A stretch of DNA of 57,205 nucleotides, taken from CBFGRV01 sp965651265. Its GTDB lineage: Bacteria > Bacteroidota > Rhodothermia > Rhodothermales > VXPQ01. This document shows positions 25,178 to 32,534 of this stretch, piece after piece. Location: NCBI GenBank assembly GCA_965651265.1, contig CBFGRV010000021.1, forward strand, positions 1-57,205, given 5' to 3'. The number at the start of each line of letters is the position of its first letter. Position 1 is the stretch's first letter. The notes under the pieces were generated by a model that saw nothing but the letters and a program-made list of their open reading frames with translations, searched no databases and was not told where the DNA came from. The position numbers were made by a program, and so were the translations under genes.

Positions 25178-26161
25178 TCAGCTCAGGAGTTGCGTTAGAC
25201 GAAGCAGCTCGTAGTTAATGTTCTTCTTGCGGCTCCAGACGTTGCGCAACGGCGTCAGTTTCGTTTCGTTGTTGACGAGCCCCACCATTACGTTCTCGTG
25301 CCCCTCGAGCAGCGCCTCGACGGCCGCTGCTCCCAGCCTGCTGGCCAGGACGCGATCGCGGGCCGTGGGCGATCCGCCTCGTTGCGTATGCCCGAGGATG
25401 CAGACGCGCAGATCGATGGATTTGAACGCCTCGTCCTCGCGGAGGGCCGCCTCGATGTGCTGCGCACCTCCGTGCTCATCCCCCTCTGCCACCACGACGA
25501 TCGAGGATCGGGATTGTGCCGTCATCAGGGAGAGGATGCGCGTCTTGATATCCTCCATCTCGGTGAACGTCTCCGGCACGAGAACGAGCTCCGCTCCGCC
25601 CCCGATGCCGCAGTTCAGCGCGATGAAGCCGGCATCGCGCCCCATGACCTCGACGAGAAAAAGCCGGTCGTGCGCATCAGCGGTATCCCGGATTCGGTCG
25701 ATGTTCTCGATGGCCGTATTCAGGGCCGTGTCGTACCCGATCGTCTCATCGGTGCCGAAGAGGTCGTTGTCGATGGTACCCGGACACCCGACCGTGCAAA
25801 CCCCGTGCTCATCGTAGAGCAGTGTCGCGCCGCGAAACGTACCGTCGCCCCCGACGCCGACGAGAGCGTCGATCCCCGCCGCTTTCAAATTCTCGTTGGC
25901 CTTCGTACGACCTTCGGGAGTCCGAAAAAGCTCGGAGCGTGCGCTCTTCAGGATGGTGCCGCCCTGCTGAACGATGTTCGAAACGGATCGACCATCCATC
26001 TCCACGAAATCCGCATCGATCATCCCCGCGTATCCGCGACGAATACCGACTACCTCGAGATCGTGGGCGATGGCCGTTCGCACGATCGCTCGCACACAGG
26101 CATTCATCCCCGGCGCATCGCCGCCACTGGTAAAGACCCCAATTCGTCTCGGATTAACCAT
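25178..26161 (-). CDS. pfkA: ATP-dependent 6-phosphofructokinase
   Basis: Glycolytic enzyme that phosphorylates fructose 6-phosphate. The N-terminal 'GVFTSGGDAPGMNACVRAIV', the ATP loop 'GVGGDGTFRGA', the catalytic 'PGTIDNDLFGTDETIGYDTA' with its Asp, and 'EVMGRDAGFIAL' are all present. 'GGDGT' with the following 'RGA' indicates the ATP- rather than the PPi-dependent type. Length (327) matches the bacterial allosteric tetramer. It overlaps the end of aat by 8 bp and is followed by ubiE after 2 bases. Confidence 0.95.
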   Translation of the reverse strand: MVNPRRIGVFTSGGDAPGMNACVRAIVRTAIAHDLEVVGIRRGYAGMIDADFVEMDGRSVSNIVQQGGTILKSARSELFRTPEGRTKANENLKAAGIDALVGVGGDGTFRGATLLYDEHGVCTVGCPGTIDNDLFGTDETIGYDTALNTAIENIDRIRDTADAHDRLFLVEVMGRDAGFIALNCGIGGGAELVLVPETFTEMEDIKTRILSLMTAQSRSSIVVVAEGDEHGGAQHIEAALREDEAFKSIDLRVCILGHTQRGGSPTARDRVLASRLGAAAVEALLEGHENVMVGLVNNETKLTPLRNVWSRKKNINYELLRLTQLLS

Positions 26162-26774
26162 TCCAATTTGCTGTTTGCGGGAACGAGTCCTCCGGCCACC
26201 ACGATGCCTCGCGGAGCAGTGCCCGCACGAGTCGTGTCTCGTATTCGCGGCGCGAAATCTCGGCGACCCCGAACTGCTCGAGATGCGGCGTCGAGTACTG
26301 GATATCGAGCAGGCTGAATCCCCCTGCTCGGAGCTGCCTCACGAGGTGGACGAGCGCCACTTTCGATGCATCTGTCTCCCGAAAAAACATCGACTCGCCG
26401 AAGAAGGCGCCGCCGAGAGCAACACCGTAGAGCCCTCCTACCAGGCTCCCCTCCAGCCGGCTCTCCACGCTGTGGGCGTAGCCCATCCGGTGAAGCTCAC
26501 AATAAACACGAATGATCTCCTCGGAGATCCACGTGGACGGCCGGTCGGCGCATGCCCGAATCACGGCCTCGAAATCGCGATCCGAAGTCACCTCAAACTT
26601 CCGGCGCTTCACCAGTTTCGCCAGGTTCTTCGGCACGCGGAATTCGTTCAATGGCAGGATGGCTCGCGGATCGGGCGCGTACCACGAGATCTCATCGCCG
26701 CGGCGAGGATTCGCCATCGGAAAGGCGCCCATACGATATCCCTGGAGCACGATATGTGGAGTTAAACTCGGCAT
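26154..26774 (-). CDS. aat: leucyl/phenylalanyl-tRNA-protein transferase
   Basis: Adds Leu or Phe to proteins with N-terminal Arg or Lys, marking them for ClpS/ClpAP (N-degron pathway). Signatures: 'GYRMGAFPMA', 'ISWYAPDPRAILPL', 'CADRPSTWISEEII', 'LHRMGYAHSVE', and 'LVGGLYGVALGGAFFGESMF' followed by 'DASKVALVHL'. The common 'IDCQ' near the C-terminus is 'LDIQ' here. Length (206) is normal. It is the first gene of an aat-pfkA-ubiE run, an unrelated trio held by overlapping ends. Confidence 0.95.
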   Translation of the reverse strand: MPSLTPHIVLQGYRMGAFPMANPRRGDEISWYAPDPRAILPLNEFRVPKNLAKLVKRRKFEVTSDRDFEAVIRACADRPSTWISEEIIRVYCELHRMGYAHSVESRLEGSLVGGLYGVALGGAFFGESMFFRETDASKVALVHLVRQLRAGGFSLLDIQYSTPHLEQFGVAEISRREYETRLVRALLREASWWPEDSFPQTANWNG

Positions 26775-26886
26775 GGATGCAAGCCGGTCGACAGGGTCGA
26801 CGCGCTCGATGAGGTCAGCTGCCCAAAGAACATCGTCGGCACCTTCCTTGTAGGTAAGCGCGCGTCATTCGATCCGTCACGATGAG

Positions 26887-27399
26887 ATGAGCGTGGAAGG
26901 AAGGAAAAAGTTTGAAGCAAACGTCGCCGATCGGAAGATCGACTTGCAGATCGGCAGCCGCACGGTTTGGATCGATGGACGTGCCCTCGAGTTCTCTGCG
27001 GAAGCGTTGTCGAGCTCCCATCTGTCACTCGTAGTGGATGGGGCCAGCTACTCGGTCCTGGTGATGGCCCAGGATGATGGCACCTACAGGGTTGTGGTGG
27101 ATGGATGCGAGTTCGACGTACGTATAAAGGACGAGCGAGGTCTCCTCCTGGAGCGATTCGGTATAAACGAAGCGGCACGGAGCGGCGTTCAGGTAGTCCG
27201 CGCACCCATGCCCGGCCTCGTCCTATCCGTTTCGGTCGAGCCTGGACAGCGCGTCGCCCGAGGAGCCGGCCTTGCCGTGCTCGAGGCCATGAAAATGGAA
27301 AATGAGCTTCGCGCGGAGCGCGACGGCGTCGTAAAGGCCGTACACATCGCCCCAGGCGATGCTGTCGCCAAGAACGACCTGCTCATCGAAATCGAATAG
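26887..27399 (+). CDS. biotin/lipoyl carrier domain protein (biotin carboxyl carrier-like)
   Basis: A 170-residue protein whose last 70 residues are a biotinyl domain: 'RAPMPGLVLSVSVEPGQRV', then the biotinylation motif 'LEAMKMENEL' with target K136. The N-terminal 100 residues resemble the segment before the biotinyl domain in acyl-CoA/pyruvate carboxylase alpha chains ('VDGASYSVLV', 'VDGCEFDV'). It would act as the swinging carrier for a biotin-dependent carboxylase or a decarboxylase pump, but no carboxylase subunit is in this window. It is divergent from aat and 2 bases ahead of the SDR gene. Confidence 0.88.
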   Translation: MSVEGRKKFEANVADRKIDLQIGSRTVWIDGRALEFSAEALSSSHLSLVVDGASYSVLVMAQDDGTYRVVVDGCEFDVRIKDERGLLLERFGINEAARSGVQVVRAPMPGLVLSVSVEPGQRVARGAGLAVLEAMKMENELRAERDGVVKAVHIAPGDAVAKNDLLIEIE

Positions 27400-27401
27400 C
27401 G

Positions 27402-28406
27402 ATGGCATGTATCCTCGTGACGGGTGCGACGGGCTTCGTGGGCTCAGAGCTCGTCAAACGCCTATTGCGGGAGGGGGAAAGGGTCCGCATCTTTCACCGG
27501 GCCGCGTCGACCATGGACCTCATCGGGGATGCGATACGCGATGTCGAGCCTTTTACCGGCGACATTCGCGATCCAGCTGCACTCGACGACGCCCTGCGGG
27601 GCTGCGAGCTCGTGTATCACACGGCCGCCCGAATCGGCTTCGGCGGCCGTGGTGAGCGAAAGTTGCTGATGCGAACCAACGTCGACGGCACCGCCACCGT
27701 GGTGAACGCTGCACTCAGACAGGGCATTCGCCGCCTCGTCCACGTCTCGTCTATGGCCGCGTTCGGCCGGCCCGAGAGGCCGAACGGCATCATCGATGAA
27801 GAGAGCGAGTGGCAGCGCTCGAAGGCCAATTCAGCTTACGCCCTCTCAAAGTACCTCGCCGAGTTGGAAGTCCATCGGGGTGTCGCGGAAGGCCTGGATG
27901 CCGTGATCGTAAATCCCGCGCTGATCTTCGGCGTCGGACGAACCGGTGACAATACGAGGCGGATCATCGATCGGCTCCGCGCCGGTACCCTCCCGGCGAT
28001 CCCCGCCGGCGGCACCAACGTAGTGGATGTCGAAGATGTAGTCGAGGGAATGATTCTGGCAATGCGAAGCGGCCGTTCCGGAGAACGGTACTTCCTTGGA
28101 AGTCAGAACTTGAGTTGGCGCACCATCATCCAGGAGCTTGCGGACGCGCTCGGCGTGGCCCCGCCCAGGCTTCGCCTGGGAGCGCGACCGGCGCTCGCAG
28201 TGGCCTACGCCAGCGAGGCCTTCGCCCTTGTTACGGGTGCGCGCGCGTTCGTTACACGGGAGTCGGTACGCGCGGCCTCAAAGACATATCGCTACAGCAA
28301 CCGCAAAGCCCGCCACGAATTGGGCTGGAATCCGCGACCCTTCCACGAAACGGCTCAACGCATTGCCGAGGCATTGGAGGAAGCCTCCCAAAGCGCTAGC
28401 CGCTGA
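27402..28406 (+). CDS. NAD(P)-dependent epimerase/reductase, extended SDR family
   Basis: Extended short-chain dehydrogenase with the Rossmann motif 'TGATGFVGSE' at residues 7-16, the catalytic Ser in 'LVHVSSMAAFG', and the catalytic pair 'YALSK'. It is closest by eye to dihydroflavonol-4-reductase-like and hopanoid-associated sugar epimerase proteins, including the later 'GTNVVDVEDVVEGMILA'. Length 334. Substrate cannot be assigned. It follows the biotinyl-domain gene by 2 bases without an obvious metabolic link and converges on the M23 peptidase gene 10 bases away. Confidence 0.88.
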   Translation: MACILVTGATGFVGSELVKRLLREGERVRIFHRAASTMDLIGDAIRDVEPFTGDIRDPAALDDALRGCELVYHTAARIGFGGRGERKLLMRTNVDGTATVVNAALRQGIRRLVHVSSMAAFGRPERPNGIIDEESEWQRSKANSAYALSKYLAELEVHRGVAEGLDAVIVNPALIFGVGRTGDNTRRIIDRLRAGTLPAIPAGGTNVVDVEDVVEGMILAMRSGRSGERYFLGSQNLSWRTIIQELADALGVAPPRLRLGARPALAVAYASEAFALVTGARAFVTRESVRAASKTYRYSNRKARHELGWNPRPFHETAQRIAEALEEASQSASR

Positions 28407-28416
28407 GGACCCCAGT

Positions 28417-29577
28417 CTACCACGCCTGGAGCCGCAAAGGTGATGTCTTTTCCGCCCCTACCGTTCGGATAGGCGGGTGGTCGAACTCAACGATGCGCTC
28501 GCGATCCCCCTGCGTGGCCAGCAGGGAAACATACCGCTGTCCGGATCCACTCAGGTGGAACCGGTCGCCCTCACCGGTAACGCGTCCAATCGTTAGATAC
28601 GGATACGGGACGCCTGCGGCACGAACCATCGTCAGTTCCGGCTCATCCACGTAATGCGATGAAGGGATAATACGGGTCGGCAGACCGGATGCGGTAAAAG
28701 TCACTTCCCACGAATGCACGGGCTCCCCTTGATCGGCACGGGCCGACCAATCGATCAGCCACTCGTATCGGGCCATCAAGTCGAGGTCGCCGCCGTTCGG
28801 AAATGCAACCGCATATGCCGGCTCTGAGCTCATCACGAACTCTTCGATCGATAGATCAGGATCGTGGGCAAGAGCCAGATAGAGTCCGGCTACATCCAGG
28901 CCGGCCAGATTGACGCCGTTGAACACGTCGTGCCTGTTCGACGAGCGATAGTGCTTCGCGTACCAATCCCCAAAATTCCGGTTAAGGAGCATATTGATTT
29001 CGAAGTGCAGATGCGCCCGTTCACGATCGATGCCGCGACCCGTATATCCCAGTTTGCCGATCGGCTCTCCCTGACGGATGCGCTGTCCCCGTCGAACCGT
29101 CACCGAGTTCAAGTGAGCGTAAAGGCTATAGAACGGGGATCCACCCCACCAGTGCTCCACGACCACGTACTTACCATAGCTCGATTGGCGCTCGTAGTTG
29201 TTGACATACACTACGTAGCCATCGTCGATGGAAACCACCGTATCGGCGGGTTCGCCGCGGTGATCGCGGTAAACCGGGCGGATATCCACACCCTCGTGAA
29301 ACTTCGTGTAGATGATGCCTTCGGCCGTTCTCAGGGGATTGCGCACGAAGCCGTACTGACCACCCTGCCACGGTTTAGAGCGCCGGCCCTCGAAGGTGCG
29401 GTGCGTATACTGGTAGAAGGACGGCCCATCACCCCTCAGAAGAGCATCATTGCGAGTGGGCAGGATGAGGCGAAGCGGATCGCCTTCGGCGGGAGTAGAC
29501 GTGCCTACAAGAGCTACAACCGCCGCGAGCACCAGGGGGATTCGAACGCGCATCGACGGAGAACTACCGGGGTACAT
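28417..29577 (-). CDS. M23 family metallopeptidase (LytM-type), exported
   Basis: Zinc endopeptidase fold acting on peptidoglycan cross-links, or a regulatory LytM domain. After a signal peptide ('IPLVLAAVVALVGTSTPAEG') the LytM core has 'FHEGVDIRPVYR' (first His and Asp ligands), 'GKYVVVEHWWGG', 'YSLYAHLNS' and 'AHLHFEIN', so the H...D...HxH ligand set appears complete. About 170 residues follow the catalytic domain and have a beta-rich look. The frame is open far upstream (to 29784), but the residues before 29577 are not signal-like. Inner starts at 29592 and 29553 are equally possible. It is divergent from the small HxxHxH protein gene. Confidence 0.87.
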   Translation of the reverse strand: MYPGSSPSMRVRIPLVLAAVVALVGTSTPAEGDPLRLILPTRNDALLRGDGPSFYQYTHRTFEGRRSKPWQGGQYGFVRNPLRTAEGIIYTKFHEGVDIRPVYRDHRGEPADTVVSIDDGYVVYVNNYERQSSYGKYVVVEHWWGGSPFYSLYAHLNSVTVRRGQRIRQGEPIGKLGYTGRGIDRERAHLHFEINMLLNRNFGDWYAKHYRSSNRHDVFNGVNLAGLDVAGLYLALAHDPDLSIEEFVMSSEPAYAVAFPNGGDLDLMARYEWLIDWSARADQGEPVHSWEVTFTASGLPTRIIPSSHYVDEPELTMVRAAGVPYPYLTIGRVTGEGDRFHLSGSGQRYVSLLATQGDRERIVEFDHPPIRTVGAEKTSPLRLQAW

Positions 29578-29765
29578 CTTGCGTCGGAACATCGTCAGCA
29601 TCGCATACGGCGGGGCGAGTCTTCCGAACAGACGGGAAAATTCCCAACGCGACCGTTGCCGGCAATGATCCTGTAATATGCCGAAGGGCATCCCCTTCTG
29701 CCCACAGCCCGCCGGGGACCAAGCATGTCGCGTGGCCTTTGCTCTATGGATCATTACAACTCTCC

Positions 29766-30059
29766 ATGACCGATAAAGAGACATCTACCTATCGTCCCGA
29801 ACCCCAGGGCCGGCGTAATCACGGGGTCCGAATCGTGAAGTGGATCGCCGCCATTGCGGGGATTCTGTTCTTCTTTGCGGTGATTCGGCAGGCCGTGGAT
29901 CCTTTCGGCGATCAGGACTACGTGGAGATCACGCACGGCGATCACGTGCATTACGTCCCCAAAGACCGTGATCCGAACGTTCCGGTAGGTCAGTTTCCCA
30001 CGCGTGAACCCGGTCCGAACGAACGCATCACGCCCGAAGGAAGAATCGTTCCGAAATAG
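29766..30059 (+). CDS. small membrane-anchored protein with histidine-triad-like HxxHxH motif
   Basis: A 97-residue protein with one membrane helix ('IVKWIAAIAGILFFFAVI', about residues 25-42) and a short extracytoplasmic tail. The tail begins 'VEITHGDHVHYVPKDRDP', whose 'HGDHVHYVPK' closely resembles the zinc-binding 'HGDHYHYIPK' of pneumococcal histidine-triad (Pht) proteins. The last 40 residues are Pro/Gly-rich ('QFPTREPGPNERITPEG') and likely extended. I chose ATG 29766 over an in-frame TTG at 29739. The gene converges on and overlaps the ZnuB-like permease gene by 32 bases, next to a zinc uptake operon. Zinc binding is inferred, not shown. Confidence 0.75.
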   Translation: MTDKETSTYRPEPQGRRNHGVRIVKWIAAIAGILFFFAVIRQAVDPFGDQDYVEITHGDHVHYVPKDRDPNVPVGQFPTREPGPNERITPEGRIVPK

Positions 30060-30834
30060 CCGCTGTGCCGAAGACGAGCGCTTGCAGGAGGATGATGCTC
30101 GCACCGCTTGGGATGTCCAGCCAATACGAGGCAAAAAGTCCCAGTACTGCGGTAAGAACTCCGGCGAGCACCGAGGCCAGCGTCATCCGATAGAACGTCC
30201 GGCTCACGAGCCGGGCCGCCGCGGCCGGGATGACCAGGAAGGCCGCCACGAGCAGAATACCCACGACCTTGACGGCGACAACGATGGTCACTGCGAGCAT
30301 CAGTGAGAGAAGGGTGTCGTCGCGGCGGAGCCGAATGCCGTCGGCTCTGGCCAGCTCGGGATCGAACGTCGCATACGCCCACCGGCTCCACACCGGGAGA
30401 AGCGCCACGGCGAGCACCACGATGGCCAGCGTCACCCAGAGATCGGCGGCCGTCACCGCCAGGATCGAACCGAATAGATAGGCGAACGCATCCGCCGAGT
30501 ATTCGCGGCGCATCGACAGGAAGATAATCCCGAGCGCCACGGCGACGGCGAAGACGATTCCGATGGCCGTGTCGCCGGCCAGGTTCGTTCGTGAGCGGAT
30601 GTAGTCGATCCCGAGGGCGACGGCGACCGTAAACGGCACCGCTACGAACAGCGGCTCCATCTGCAAGAGCAATCCAAGCGCCACGCCGCCGAACGCGGCG
30701 TGTCCGAGACCCGCACCCAGAAAGCTGAGGCGCCGCTGCACGACGAACACGCCCAGGTAACTCGCCAGGAAGCCCACCAGGCACCCCGCAATCAGCGCGC
30801 GCTGCATGAACGGCATTTGCAGCAACTCGATCAT
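30028..30834 (-). CDS. znuB: zinc/manganese ABC transporter permease (ZnuB-like, ABC-3 family)
   Basis: Inner-membrane permease of the ABC-3 family with about eight or nine hydrophobic helices across 268 residues. Family features include 'LSFLGAGLGHAAFGGVALGL' near residue 40 and 'VGILLVAAFLVIPAAAARLV' near 208. It starts 4 bp inside the ATPase gene and is the last gene of the zinc uptake operon. The substrate, Zn over Mn, is inferred from the His-rich receptor and lipoproteins encoded with it. Confidence 0.9.
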   Translation of the reverse strand: MIELLQMPFMQRALIAGCLVGFLASYLGVFVVQRRLSFLGAGLGHAAFGGVALGLLLQMEPLFVAVPFTVAVALGIDYIRSRTNLAGDTAIGIVFAVAVALGIIFLSMRREYSADAFAYLFGSILAVTAADLWVTLAIVVLAVALLPVWSRWAYATFDPELARADGIRLRRDDTLLSLMLAVTIVVAVKVVGILLVAAFLVIPAAAARLVSRTFYRMTLASVLAGVLTAVLGLFASYWLDIPSGASIILLQALVFGTAAISERFFLRA

Positions 30835-31652
30835 TCCGCTCCTGCTCCACGGTCTTCCTCGGGGACCTCATCCTCCTCGGCATGACGCCGCGCGTCATCC
30901 GGATCCTCCCAGAACATCGCGTGTGCGTGCCCCACATGCCCGAAGGCCTTCCGCAAATTCCTCTCGCTCAAGACTTCATGCGACGGCCCGAAACTGATTT
31001 GCGCTCGGTTAAGGATCAGGGCGTGCGTGGCGTGATGGTAGGCCACGTTCCAGTCATGGGTCACCATCACGATGGTGGCGCCGTGCGCTTTCTGATAGCT
31101 CTCCAGCAAATCGTACAGGTCGCCGGCGCCGGCAACGTCAACGCCCGCCGTCGGCTCGTCCATCAGCAGGACATCCGGTTCCCGCGCGAGGCTCCGTGCC
31201 AGGAAGACGCGTTGCAGCTCCCCGCCCGAAAGAGTCGATAGCTGGCGAGGCGCCAACCGCGAGGCCCCGACGCGCTCGAGGGCGTCCGTGGCGCGCGCCA
31301 CCTCCTCACGGCGCCGACGGGCGGGCCAGCGGCCTGTCACCCCCGAAATCACGAGCTCGAGGGCAATGGCCGGAAACCGCCGTTCGAGCGTCTTTACCTG
31401 CGGCACGTACCCTATGCGGCCTCGCTCGATGTCCGCCGGATGCATCCCGAAAATGCGGACCGTTCCGGACGCGCCCGGCAGGATTCCCAGGAGAGCCTTT
31501 ATGAGAGAGGTCTTGCCGGACCCATTCGGCCCGAGAACAGCCACGAAACGCCCGGCCTCCACCTGAAAATTGATCTCCCGAAGCGCCACATGACTGCCGT
31601 ATCGAACCGAGAGCTCGTGAACCTCCAATGCCGGATCGGAATGGAATGTCAC
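30831..31652 (-). CDS. znuC: zinc ABC transporter ATP-binding protein (ZnuC-like)
   Basis: ATPase of the metal importer. Walker A 'LGPNGSGKTSLIKALLG', signature 'LSGGELQRVFLARSLA', Walker B 'VLLMDEPTAGVD' and the switch His in 'VTHDWN' are intact. The C-terminal tail is unusual: 'FGHVGHAHAMFW' followed by about 24 mostly acidic residues, a possible cytoplasmic zinc-sensing or zinc-holding extension. Start and stop overlap the ZnuA-like and ZnuB-like genes by 4 bp. Confidence 0.92.
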   Translation of the reverse strand: MTFHSDPALEVHELSVRYGSHVALREINFQVEAGRFVAVLGPNGSGKTSLIKALLGILPGASGTVRIFGMHPADIERGRIGYVPQVKTLERRFPAIALELVISGVTGRWPARRRREEVARATDALERVGASRLAPRQLSTLSGGELQRVFLARSLAREPDVLLMDEPTAGVDVAGAGDLYDLLESYQKAHGATIVMVTHDWNVAYHHATHALILNRAQISFGPSHEVLSERNLRKAFGHVGHAHAMFWEDPDDARRHAEEDEVPEEDRGAGAE

Positions 31653-32515
31653 CTGTGTGATGTTGTGGTCGCGAGGGCGTTCTGGATGCGTGAGGCGTTA
31701 AAGTACAGAAGATCGGCGTACCCGTCGACGCCGCCTCCGATGGGATCCAGCTCGACGACGGTCATTCCGGACGCCTCCGCCACGGCATGGGCTACGCGCG
31801 ACGAATGCTGGGGCTGGGTGAAGATGACCCGTGCACCCGTCGACCTCGCCGCCTCGATCATCCGCATCAGACCTGCCGGCGTGGGCTCGCTGCCGGGAAT
31901 CTCCTCGACGACACCCGCCATTTCGAGTCCGTAGCGCCGAGCGAAGTAGGACAGGAACGGATGGGCGGCGAGAATGGGCTCCCCCTCGAATTCCCGCATC
32001 ATCACGTTGATTGAATCATGCAAGGCGACCAGGTGCTCGGCGAAAGCGGCGGCCGCTTCCCGATACCCGGCGCAGCGCTCAGATGCAATCGCACACAGAG
32101 TATCCGTAAGTGCCGGCAAGATGGCTCTTACCACAAGCGGATCCATCCAGAAATGTGGATCCGCGTGCTCCTCAGTCACCAAGACGAGAAGCGACTCAGG
32201 CACGAATGAGAGCAGGGCGACCTTCCGCGGCACGTCGAACGTAGCTGCCCATCCATCCAGGTCCGGCGAGCCGTACAAGATGATGGATGCCGAGGTCGCT
32301 GCGCGTAGGTCGGACGGTCTCGGATCGTGTGTGTGCGGCGATGCACCCGCCGGCAGGAGCTCTGGGACGTCCGAGCCCGTGACCGGCTCGACAATGAGTG
32401 CCACAGGCCGAATGGTCGCAACGGCTTCCACGGGGTCGCGTCCGTCTGTGGAGCAACCAGTGAGCGCCGCCATCAGCAAACAGATCGGCAGAAGAAGCGC
32501 GGTGCGATCGATCAA
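31649..32515 (-). CDS. znuA: zinc-binding periplasmic lipoprotein (ZnuA-like, cluster 9 solute-binding protein)
   Basis: Solute-binding component of the importer, anchored as a lipoprotein (lipobox 'ALTGCSTD', Cys21). Metal ligands by analogy with ZnuA/TroA are the His in 'GASPHTHDPRPSD', the His in 'ADPHFWMDP', the His in 'LAAHPFLSYFARRYG' and the Asp in 'VELDPIGG'. Three His plus one Asp/Glu is the zinc-type set. It lacks the long His-rich loop of Gram-negative ZnuA. It overlaps the ATPase gene by 4 bp and follows the TonB receptor gene after 19 bases. Confidence 0.9.
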   Translation of the reverse strand: MIDRTALLLPICLLMAALTGCSTDGRDPVEAVATIRPVALIVEPVTGSDVPELLPAGASPHTHDPRPSDLRAATSASIILYGSPDLDGWAATFDVPRKVALLSFVPESLLVLVTEEHADPHFWMDPLVVRAILPALTDTLCAIASERCAGYREAAAAFAEHLVALHDSINVMMREFEGEPILAAHPFLSYFARRYGLEMAGVVEEIPGSEPTPAGLMRMIEAARSTGARVIFTQPQHSSRVAHAVAEASGMTVVELDPIGGGVDGYADLLYFNASRIQNALATTTSHR

Positions 32516-32534
32516 ACCGTCCCTGAAATACCGA

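Noticed and set aside
25298..26317. Plus-strand open frame of 339 codons opposite pfkA and aat.
   Set aside because: Antisense to two conserved genes, with no signal, domain or ribosome binding site.
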